Shown: positions 1 to 6,900 of the stretch, one piece after another
Position numbering within the stretch: the first letter of the stretch is position 1
How the letters are laid out: the number at the start of each line of letters is the position of its first letter
Assembly: GCA_004558105.1 (NCBI GenBank)
Contig: SFEB01000033.1
Location: 1 to 12,731 of the forward strand
Direction of reading: 5' to 3'
DNA: 12,731 nucleotides
Origin: Clostridiales bacterium
Lineage (GTDB): Bacteria > Bacillota > Clostridia > Christensenellales > CAG-314
Made by a program: the position numbers and the translations under genes
Notes under the pieces: model-generated
The model's input: the letters and a program-made list of their open reading frames with translations, nothing else
The model's database searches: none
What the model was told of the DNA's origin: nothing

Positions 1-2528
1 ATTGATATTACGTTTGTCGAGATTATAAGAGATTTTAAACACGAACAGCCGTAAAATAACTCACTATGAATTGTTTTACCCCCGCCGTTGATTTTAAAAC
101 TCTCCAACGATTTACAATCTTTGAATACTCTTCCGTAAAAAATAGCACTACTGTCGTTAGTAATACCTTTTAACTTTTCACAGCCGTAAAAGGCTTCCGA
201 ACGGACTGCCGTCAGTTTGTCCCCAAAATAAAAAGTCAACAAACTTTTACAATTGTAAAACGCCTGATCTTTTATCTCCGTCAGTTCCGCAGAACCGTTT
301 ACTTCTACAAGCCCTATACACCCGTAAAAAGCTTTCGAACCTATTATTTGGGTTTTGTTTCCCAAAACGACTTTCCGTATCGATTCACAACCCTCAAACG
401 CACCGGAACCGATCTCCGTAACGTTTAAACTTACCGTTTCCGACAACGCTTTGCATCCGTAAAAAACGTTATTACCGAGCTCCTGTAGGGTGTCGGGTAT
501 ATTTACTGAAAGCAAACCTACGCAGCCACTGAACGCCTCGTCACCTATGGCAGTCAATTTTTCGGACAACGTGACGGAAATCAGCATTTGACAATTAAAG
601 AAAACGCCGCATCCTATCGTCGTAACGTTCGGCATTGAAATATTGCTTATAGCCGTGTTTTTAAAGACGTATTCGCCCAAAGCGGTTAAACTATCGGGAA
701 AAACTATTCTCTTAAGATTAGAACAATCCTGAAATGCAGCCTTTGATATTTCAATCAGTCCCTCTGGCAATATCACTTCTTCCAGACCTGAACAGCAGCA
801 AAAAGCGTACTCCCCGATTTTCTTGACGGTTGCCGGTATCGTAACCGCACTCAGCTTGTTACAACTGTGAAAAACTCCGTACCCTATCGTTGCCACGCCT
901 TCCGGTAGTACAAAACCCGTTAAAGATTTGCAATTGCCAAAAGCAAATTTCCCGATAACAGTAAGTTTTTTATTTGCCGTAAAAGAACCGAGATTTGCAC
1001 AATTTGCAAACGACTGCACGCCGATTGACCTGAGCTCGGTCGGCGCGATGAAAGAAGTCAATCCGGTACCGTAAAAAGCATAATCGCCAATACTCGTAAC
1101 TCCTGAGGGCAACTCAATTACTTTAAGGTTTTCGCAATCCCTGAACGCATATTTATCAATCGAAATAACGGTATCGGGCAAACTAACGTGTTGCAGGTTG
1201 ACGCACCCCAAAAAACAATACGGCGGAATTATCTGAACGTTACCCGAAATATCGATGCTCTTCAATCCTGTTTGATTTTTAAAAAGCGATGCTGACACTA
1301 CGGAAACTTCTTCGGGTAAACTGATTTGCGCCCCGTCCTGTAAAACGCTCGTACACGCATAAAGAACGTTACCGACGAAAACCATTCCTTCCGGTTGATT
1401 TTCCAACCATGGAGTTTCAGCGAATGCATCATTACCGATAAATTGAATATCGTTACCCGCCTTCAAATCAGTAAATCGGGCGGCTTTAAAAGTCGATACG
1501 CCGATGGTTTTTAAACTGTCAGGCAAAACCAACTCCATACTACCCAACGCGGAAAAACAGGCATCTCCGATTTCTTCCAACCCTTCGGGCAAATCAAGTT
1601 TAATAACCTTCGGACAATAATAAAAAGCCGCTTTATTAATCTTTTTCAATCCGGCAGGCAATTTTATTTCGCTCACGTCACAAAGAGAGAACGCTCTTTC
1701 ACCGATTTCAATCAGTCCTAACGGAAGCCTGTAACCCGTAACTTTATTAGGCACAGGCGGAGCCACGAACGTACCGAATGCGTTTGCGGCTACCGCCGTA
1801 ATCGGTCTGCCGTTGTATACGTCCGGAAAAACTATACGCCCCGACCTGCTTGCCGTTCCGCTGCCTACGGTATAACTTTCTCCGTCGGCGTTAAGACTAT
1901 AAGACAACCCCTTAGTGACTTTTTCGGTGGTAAAAGTTGCGTATTCGCTGTTATCTTCTCCATCGACAACCGTTGCAGTAACACTGAAACAGTACTCTGT
2001 TTCCGGCGATAAGACGTTGCATAAATCAACGGAATTGGTATAAACGTACGTACTGTATGTAGAATTAGTTGCTCTCCCTTCTTTCGGATTGAACAACGTT
2101 CCCGTAACGTTGACGCCGTATCCTACCGCATTTTTATTCTTATCCCATGTCAAAGTATACCCGTTCAGTTTTATACCCGAATCCGCCACGGCACCTCCGC
2201 CGCTTGATTTATAAACCTGAACGACAGAAAATCCGCTTTCTCTGAATTTACTGCGATCACCTACCGCCTTCACCTTGATACTTTGCCCGTCTTGCAGTTC
2301 TACCGACGTTTTGTCTGTTGCATACTCCTGCTCGTCGTTAATCTTATAGACGTATCTTACGGCGTTTTCCACCTCTTGCCAGCTTGCCACGCCGTTTACG
2401 CTGACGGTGACCGAAGGCGTCGCAAGTTGCGGTAATTCCGTCTTGTCTTTTTCGTTTTTACAGCCAATCAGGCAACAGGGGATTACTGCGATCAGCAACA
2501 AAATAAGTAAACGTTTTCTTTTCTTCAT
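1..2528 (-). CDS. BspA-like leucine-rich-repeat lipoprotein, C-terminal part beyond window
   Basis: I translated this by hand from the ATG at 2528 and found 842 codons with no stop, running off the left edge. The start follows a strong AGGAGG site with a 5-nt gap. Residues 1-23 are a lipoprotein signal peptide: basic KKRKR, a hydrophobic stretch, then lipobox LIGC with the lipidated Cys at 23. Residues about 35-92 and 115-203 look like fibronectin-III/Ig-type beta domains (WQEVENA, LTWDKNKNAVGY). From about 208 onward come BspA-type LRRs (LRR_5 style, about 23 residues each) built on IPxxVxxIGxxAF followed by xxCxxLxxV, roughly 27 visible copies. Residues about 370-415 are a non-LRR interruption (TPWLENQ, FVGNVLYA). 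The family is surface-exposed and usually linked to adhesion or protein binding; the ligand here is unknown. It is a close architectural relative of the giant gene at 3987-12731, without the B-repeats in its visible part. Confidence 0.93.
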   Translation of the reverse strand, partial: MKKRKRLLILLLIAVIPCCLIGCKNEKDKTELPQLATPSVTVSVNGVASWQEVENAVRYVYKINDEQEYATDKTSVELQDGQSIKVKAVGDRSKFRESGFSVVQVYKSSGGGAVADSGIKLNGYTLTWDKNKNAVGYGVNVTGTLFNPKEGRATNSTYSTYVYTNSVDLCNVLSPETEYCFSVTATVVDGEDNSEYATFTTEKVTKGLSYSLNADGESYTVGSGTASRSGRIVFPDVYNGRPITAVAANAFGTFVAPPVPNKVTGYRLPLGLIEIGERAFSLCDVSEIKLPAGLKKINKAAFYYCPKVIKLDLPEGLEEIGDACFSALGSMELVLPDSLKTIGVSTFKAARFTDLKAGNDIQFIGNDAFAETPWLENQPEGMVFVGNVLYACTSVLQDGAQISLPEEVSVVSASLFKNQTGLKSIDISGNVQIIPPYCFLGCVNLQHVSLPDTVISIDKYAFRDCENLKVIELPSGVTSIGDYAFYGTGLTSFIAPTELRSIGVQSFANCANLGSFTANKKLTVIGKFAFGNCKSLTGFVLPEGVATIGYGVFHSCNKLSAVTIPATVKKIGEYAFCCCSGLEEVILPEGLIEISKAAFQDCSNLKRIVFPDSLTALGEYVFKNTAISNISMPNVTTIGCGVFFNCQMLISVTLSEKLTAIGDEAFSGCVGLLSVNIPDTLQELGNNVFYGCKALSETVSLNVTEIGSGAFEGCESIRKVVLGNKTQIIGSKAFYGCIGLVEVNGSAELTEIKDQAFYNCKSLLTFYFGDKLTAVRSEAFYGCEKLKGITNDSSAIFYGRVFKDCKSLESFKINGGGKTIHSELFYGCSCLKSLIISTNVIS
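2..1907 (-). repeat. BspA-type LRR array of the first lipoprotein
   Basis: These are tandem degenerate repeats of about 23 codons in the gene starting at 2528. The first poorly matched unit (SYSLNADGESYTVGSG then ITAVAANAFG) is a typical BspA array entry. Later units follow IGxxAFxxCxxL closely, for example IGDYAFYGTGL and IGDEAFSGCVGL. The array is still open at the left edge, so its total length and its cap are unknown. Several units have FYGC at the turn, a form also common in the giant gene. Confidence 0.88.
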
Positions 2529-2540
2529 TACAACCTCCTT
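2529..2540 (-). promoter_or_regulatory. Ribosome binding site of the first lipoprotein gene
   Basis: On the minus strand the sequence reads AAGGAGGTTGTA directly before ATG. GGAGG lies at 2538-2534, five nucleotides from the start codon. This fixes the start and gives a signal peptide of normal length. Confidence 0.88.
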
Positions 2541-2660
2541 TTTTTGTATTAAAGAATTAAAACTCTTCTTTCGTTTTAAAAAAATATACGTTTTTCCGAC
2601 CCCACCTCCCGTTAATACTTAAAATTTTGCCTGCAACCTCGTCAAATCTACCGTATTCAC

Positions 2661-2689
2661 CGGACAGTACTGTCATTGTCCGCAATTGC
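2661..2689. promoter_or_regulatory. Cluster of overlapping palindromes, possible operator or leader hairpin
   Basis: Three overlapping dyads are visible. GACAGTACTGTC (2663-2674) is a perfect 12-bp palindrome. CGGACA (2661-2666) is matched by TGTCCG (2677-2682), giving a 6-bp stem around a 10-nt loop. GCAATTGC (2682-2689) is a perfect 8-bp palindrome. They lie 133-161 bp upstream of the minus-strand start at 2528. They could bind a dimeric repressor or form a structured 5' leader if transcription starts upstream. I do not recognise the motif as a known operator. Confidence 0.4.
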
Positions 2690-2730
2690 AAAAACTCTTT
2701 TAACGGTCTCATTAAAATAATTACGCCGTT

Positions 2731-2758
2731 ATTTTACCATGTTTTTTTGTTTTTGCAA
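2731..2758 (-). promoter_or_regulatory. Tentative promoter for the first lipoprotein gene
   Basis: On the minus strand TTGCAA (2758-2753, four of six matches to the -35 consensus) is followed after 16 bp by TAAAAT (2736-2731, five of six matches to the -10). Transcription would begin near 2724 and give a leader of about 195 nt that includes the palindrome cluster. The match is weak in an AT-rich region, but no better minus-strand pair was found closer to the start. Confidence 0.25.
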
Positions 2759-2829
2759 TATACTCACCATAAAAACCCGAATTACGCCAAAAATTCACAA
2801 AAAACGCGTCAGATTTATCCTGCCCGATA

Positions 2830-2859
2830 TTTTTTCACTGCAATCAATCAGTGAAAAAA
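2830..2859. repeat. Perfect 11-bp inverted repeat upstream of the plus-strand promoter
   Basis: TTTTTTCACTG (2830-2840) is repeated inverted as CAGTGAAAAAA (2849-2859) around an 8-nt spacer. On both strands the 3' arm ends in A rather than T, so it does not read as an intrinsic terminator. It lies about 73 bp upstream of the -35 at 2932. A protein-binding dyad is the more natural reading, but no regulator is visible here. Confidence 0.45.
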
Positions 2860-2931
2860 ACGCATCGTATCGAAATACCGAAACCCGAAAGAAAAAAATA
2901 ATAGTTCATTTCTTTTATTCCCTGTATCCCG

Positions 2932-2960
2932 TTGACTTTTTTAGTTTGCAGCAGTATACT
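2932..2960 (+). promoter_or_regulatory. Sigma-A-type promoter of the membrane protein gene
   Basis: TTGACT (2932-2937) and TATACT (2955-2960) are separated by exactly 17 bp. Each matches the sigma-70/sigma-A consensus at five of six positions. The expected transcription start is near 2967, giving a leader of about 60 nt before the ATG at 3028. Confidence 0.8.
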
Positions 2961-3013
2961 GACCTAAACGGGCAACTTTGTAAAATAGGCTTTTGCAAAA
3001 TTTGCCGTAACAC

Positions 3014-3018
3014 GGAGG
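3014..3018 (+). promoter_or_regulatory. Ribosome binding site of the membrane protein gene
   Basis: GGAGG lies nine nucleotides before the ATG at 3028, with an A-rich spacer. It supports this ATG as the start and argues against longer plus-strand frames that begin upstream. Confidence 0.85.
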
Positions 3019-3027
3019 TTTTAAAAA

Positions 3028-3792
3028 ATGAAAAAAGACTCTTCTTGCCGCACTTCAACGGCTTTGACTTCCTGGTTCCTGTTGCTCTACTTCCTTATAC
3101 TCTTTGCCGAGAGAGCACAAAGCGTCATACGCTCTTTGTCGGGCGGATTTTCTTCCCTGTATCAGAACGCCTTTGCAGGTTACGTCAATACGCTCACCGT
3201 TCTCTCGCTGTTGGCAACCATCGTTCTTCTTGCAGGCTTCAACCGCGATTTCTGGAAATCTCTGTTCGGCTCATGCCCTCCCAATTACCTTATGATTTCC
3301 ATCACGGCAGGCGTTCTCCTGCTTTCCGGAATGGTTCATACCGAGTATACCATCGCTCCGATACAGTTCGTTTCTTACGGAATGCTCATCGTCGCTATGA
3401 TTATCAGAACCGTCGAGACCTCTGCTCAGGCTGAAAATTCTTTCCGAACATGGTATTCGCTGGCGTATCTTATTTTGTTTGCCATGGCTGTTCCCGTTGT
3501 TTACGAAACACATATAGCGCTTGCAACACTTTTTCACGTTATCGAAGCGGTCACGGCAATAGTACTGGTACTGGCTTTCACCTGCATGACTGCGCGCATT
3601 TTCGTAGGAAAGGCAGAAAACCTGCTGCAATGGACTCCTTTTATTATCGCGGTAGTGGCAGACGCACTTGTGCTTTTTATTCGCTGGCAGGAAGAAATAA
3701 ACTTTTTCGTTCTGATATTTATTTTGCTTACGATAATTACTTTTATCGTAGGAAAAATCCTCTTCAGAACTCCGAAAAATAAACAGGGTTAA
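3028..3792 (+). CDS. Unrecognised polytopic membrane protein, about eight transmembrane helices
   Basis: This is a complete 254-residue gene with its own promoter, ribosome binding site and downstream terminator, so it is probably monocistronic. Hydrophobic segments lie at about residues 13-31, 50-70, 87-105, 109-128, 143-159, 166-188, 203-219 and 226-245. Basic residues cluster in the loops after helices 2, 4 and 6 and in the C-terminal tail (FRTPKNKQG), so both ends are predicted to be cytoplasmic. There is no signal peptide, soluble domain, or motif of a known transporter, protease or sensor. Charged residues near the membrane include E28 and R29 after helix 1, H170 and E173 in helix 6, and R219 with EE at 222-223. 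I do not recognise the family. It sits on the opposite strand between two surface lipoprotein genes, divergent from one and convergent with the other; a shared role is possible but not shown. Confidence 0.88.
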   Translation: MKKDSSCRTSTALTSWFLLLYFLILFAERAQSVIRSLSGGFSSLYQNAFAGYVNTLTVLSLLATIVLLAGFNRDFWKSLFGSCPPNYLMISITAGVLLLSGMVHTEYTIAPIQFVSYGMLIVAMIIRTVETSAQAENSFRTWYSLAYLILFAMAVPVVYETHIALATLFHVIEAVTAIVLVLAFTCMTARIFVGKAENLLQWTPFIIAVVADALVLFIRWQEEINFFVLIFILLTIITFIVGKILFRTPKNKQG

Positions 3793-3850
3793 TCCCCGAT
3801 TGTTCCGATAAACGCAACAAAACGCAATAGAATAAAACACAATAAAATAC

Positions 3851-3897
3851 AAAAAAGAAAACAGCGATTTTCCCCCGAAAATCGCCGTTTTCTTTTT
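3851..3897. terminator. Bidirectional intrinsic terminator between convergent genes
   Basis: The arms 3857-3872 and 3877-3892 form a 16-bp stem with a CCCC loop. On the plus strand there is one A-C mismatch (3863/3886), while on the minus strand the same position is a G-U wobble, so the minus-strand hairpin is unbroken. A T-rich run follows on each side: TCTTTTT on the plus strand and TTTTTTG on the minus strand. It lies 65 nt after the stop of the membrane protein gene and about 95 nt after the stop of the giant lipoprotein gene, and it can serve both. Confidence 0.85.
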
Positions 3898-3903
3898 CAC
3901 AAA

Positions 3904-3923
3904 CAAACGGTATCGTCTGTTTG
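3904..3923. repeat. Small imperfect inverted repeat in the convergent intergenic region
   Basis: CAAACGG (3904-3910) faces CTGTTTG (3917-3923) across a 6-nt loop, with one G-T pair. It lies between the terminator and the anti-Shine-Dalgarno match and may fold in the 3' untranslated region of the giant mRNA. It could be chance. Confidence 0.3.
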
Positions 3924-3929
3924 CGCTAT

Positions 3930-3940
3930 GAAAGGAGGTG
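3930..3940 (-). other. Copy of the 16S rRNA 3' tail (anti-Shine-Dalgarno) in the giant gene's 3' UTR
   Basis: The minus strand reads CACCTCCTTTC, the conserved end of bacterial 16S rRNA that pairs with ribosome binding sites. It lies between the giant gene's stop and its terminator, so it should be part of that mRNA. Read on the plus strand it is a perfect Shine-Dalgarno sequence, GAAAGGAGGTG, but no convincing gene follows it. Its role is unknown. Confidence 0.5.
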
Positions 3941-3944
3941 TGTC

Positions 3945-3970
3945 TCGGTTGCAAAGTATTTTGCAACCGA
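3945..3970 (-). repeat. Perfect 11-bp stem-loop just after the giant gene
   Basis: TCGGTTGCAAA (3945-3955) pairs with TTTGCAACCGA (3960-3970) around a 4-nt loop, beginning 16 nt beyond the stop codon at 3987-3989. No U-tract follows on the minus strand, so it is probably not the terminator; an mRNA-stabilising hairpin is a reasonable inference. It directly adjoins the anti-Shine-Dalgarno match. Confidence 0.6.
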
Positions 3971-3986
3971 TTCACGAAAAAGAAGC

Positions 3987-6900
3987 TTATTGTACGGGTT
4001 TTACGTATCCGTAAACTACCGTCGCCGTTACGTCGACTACAATGTCGCTGAAGAACATCGCCTGAGCAACGGTGTGTTCGAAGCAAACCTTCTGATCTTC
4101 CGTCCAGCCCGAGAATACCGTGGTTCCGATGATTCTTACGCTCTTGGGAATTACAATTTGCTTGATACCCGTGCAGAGCATGAATGCTTTGGAACCGATA
4201 CTGATAAGACCGTCGGGAAGTTCTATTTTTTCCAGAGCCGTGCATTGACCGAAGAATTGTTCGCCGATATAGCGGAGCGTCTTGGGCAATTTTACGTCTA
4301 CGAGAGCAGAGCATCCGTAGAATACGTTACCGGAATATCCGCCGAGAACCGTCTGGTTTTCGTAACCTATAGCCTCGATACCTTCGGCAAATTCAACCGA
4401 CTTCAGCGTCGTGACAAAACCAAATGCATACGTTCCGAGATAAGTTACGTTCTTGGGAATATAAACGGATTCCAATCCGGCAAATTCAAACGCTTGCTGC
4501 TCGATTCTCGTCAAGGACTCAGGCAAATCGATGTGAGTCAGAGCTATGCAGAAATAGAACGCTCTGTAACCGATTGACTTAAGAGTCTTGGGCAACGTAA
4601 CTTTCGTCAACGCCTGGTCGAGGTAGAAGATACTGCCGGTGGCGAGTGTGTCGCCGCCGAGAGCTTCCAACCCGTCTTCAAACGTTACTTCTACCAGGTT
4701 CTGACAAATTGAGAATGCCAACGAGCCTATTTCCTTTACGTTTGAAGGTATGGTGAGCTTTTCGATCATGCTGTACTGGAATGCGTTTTTACCGATAGTC
4801 TCAACCCAAGCCGGAATGGTAAAGCTTGTAAATTGTGCTTCATAGAACGCATAATCGCCGATACCGGTGAGGTTCTGACCTACAATTTCCGGCGCGCATG
4901 CAATTCCCGTGAAGGCGTAAGCCGGAATTTCAGTCATCGAATCGGGCAAATTAATCTTCGTCAATTTGCTGCATCCTGCGAATGCGTAACGAGCGATATC
5001 AACACCGTCGGGCACAGTAAATTCTCCGACAAGGTTTGCAGGAACCAAAACCAGGTTCATAGCACCGTCGTAAATTTCTCCGCTCGGTCCGACCATAAAG
5101 GAAGAATTGGCGGGCATAACGAGTTCGATGTTGGGACAACCCGCAAACGCGCCTTCACCGAGTGCTTCGAGCGACGCCGGAATTTCAACTCTTCCGAGGT
5201 TGGTGTAAGCAAATGCTTTGGAACCGATACTTATAAGGTTTTCAGGAATATTGATTTCAGTCAAAGACGTACAACCTTCAAAAGTACTGACGGGTATGAC
5301 GGTCGTTAACTTGGGTAACGTTACCTTCTTGAGACCGGAACAATCTTTAAAGATCGAATCCACCGTCAGATTACCGACGCCTTCTTCTATCTCAACTTCC
5401 TCCAGTCCGGCGCAACCGCTGAACGCAGATTTCGCGAGCGTAGTAAGCTTGGAAGTAAGAACTACCTTCTTGAGACTTGAACAGTTAAAGAAACCGCTTG
5501 CCTGAATGTTGGTCAACGTTGCGCAGTCCTCAGGGAAGGATTCCAACGACGTACAACTGCTGAACGCAGCACCGCCGATCTGAGTAATCACGCCCTCGGT
5601 GTGCAAAGTCTTAAGGCTGGAGCACTGGAAGAATACGCTGTAAGGAATAAACGTTATACCTGCAGGCAACCATACTTCTTCAATCGAAGAACAACCGTAG
5701 AATGTTGATACGCTGGTCGTCGTCAATACGGTTTTTGCATCACCAAGATTATTTAAATTAGCCAACGGACGCAAGTCAACGTATTTCAACGCCGTACAGC
5801 CTGTAAACGTACTCTTGTTGAGTTGTTTCAGACCTGTATTCTCTTCGAATATAACTTCTTCCAGAGCCGTACAACCTCTGAACAGGTTTGCACCTATAGA
5901 GGTTATCTTACCGGGTATGACGACTTTCGTCAGGCTAGTGCATCCGCTGAATCCGTTACTTGCGTTCATGTTCGTCATTTTAGCGGGAAGATGAACCGTC
6001 TTTAATGCCGTGCAGTTGTAGAACGAGCTGCCCTTCAACGCCGTTATAGTGTCGGGAAGGTCAACGTTTTCCAACGCCGTGCAACCGTAGAACATACTGG
6101 TGCTCATGGTTGTCATCTTTGACGGCAAGGTGATTTTTACCAATTCCGTACAGTCACGGAAAGTAAAAGACGACTGGAAGGTGCATTTTTCGCCGAGGAA
6201 CTCGATTTCTTTAACCTTGCTGGTTCTGAATGCATTGCCTGCCACCGTAGTTACGGTTGAAGGTACCTGGACTTTTGTCATGTATGCGTCTGCAAAAGCA
6301 TAAGCACCTATGGTCTTAACGGTTGAAGGTATCGTCAGACCTGCCAAAGCCGTGCAGCCGTTGAACATGTAAGAGGAAAGAGTCTTGTACGCACTGTTGG
6401 AAGGCAAGGTTACGTCGGTCAACGCCGTGCAACCGTCGAACAGATACGTACCTATGGTCGTTACGCTGTTGCCCAATACCACCTTCGTCAGACTCTGGCA
6501 GTCACCGAATACGTAATTACCGAGTGTTGTAACGCTTGTGCCAAGCGTAATGCTTTCAAGAGCGGAAGCCGCAAAGGCGTAATCGCTTACCTTAGTCAAT
6601 CCGGCTTGCGGCCAGTTGATTGTTTTAATGCCGCTGCCGTAGAAGGAGTACGTTGCAATTTCGCTTACGCCGTTAGGTATCGTAATATTCTGCAATGAAG
6701 TACAACCGTAGAACATACCTTCGCTTATTTCACCGAAGAGTTCGGGGAATATTACGCCGGTAAGGTTCTTGCAGTCGTTGAACATGTACTTGCCTACGTT
6801 GGTAAGCGCACCCTTGAACTCAATGTTCTTAATGGCGCTGCCCGAGAAAGCGTAGTCGCCTATACCTACGACGCCTGCGGGAATAACGATGCTGTCCAGA

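Larger units (their letters stand above)
2541..2931. other. AT-rich divergent intergenic region without a supported gene
   Basis: This stretch lies between the divergent starts at 2528 (minus) and 3028 (plus). Short open frames cross it on the plus strand, but none has a ribosome binding site or protein-like composition. What it holds is regulatory in appearance: two dyads (2661-2689 and 2830-2859) and a tentative minus-strand promoter (2731-2758), with the clear plus-strand promoter just beyond it. A TATACT at 2759-2764 resembles the -10 of the plus promoter but lacks a -35 at proper spacing. Confidence 0.6.

Noticed and set aside
2739..3434. Plus-strand open frame of 231 codons overlapping the start of the membrane protein gene
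   Set aside because: It runs through the promoter and ribosome binding site of the membrane protein gene, has no site of its own, and its composition is not protein-like.
3928..4014. Possible 28-codon plus-strand small gene from ATG 3928, or 21 codons from TTG 3949 after the perfect Shine-Dalgarno GAAAGGAGGTG
   Set aside because: The ATG lies upstream of, not after, the Shine-Dalgarno sequence; the TTG is 10 nt away and inside a strong hairpin; no promoter lies between the terminator and this site; and the frame overlaps the giant gene antisense. It stays a weak alternative to the anti-Shine-Dalgarno reading.
3271..4314. Minus-strand open frame of 347 codons covering the membrane protein gene, terminator and giant gene end
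   Set aside because: It crosses a strong bidirectional terminator, is antisense to a well-supported gene, overlaps the giant gene in another frame, and is dominated by Arg, Ser, His and Asn.
3921..4577. Plus-strand open frame of 218 codons at the right side of the convergent region
   Set aside because: It lies antisense to the giant lipoprotein end, starts at a TTG with no ribosome binding site, and is rich in Arg, Tyr and Ser as expected from reading LRR codons backwards.
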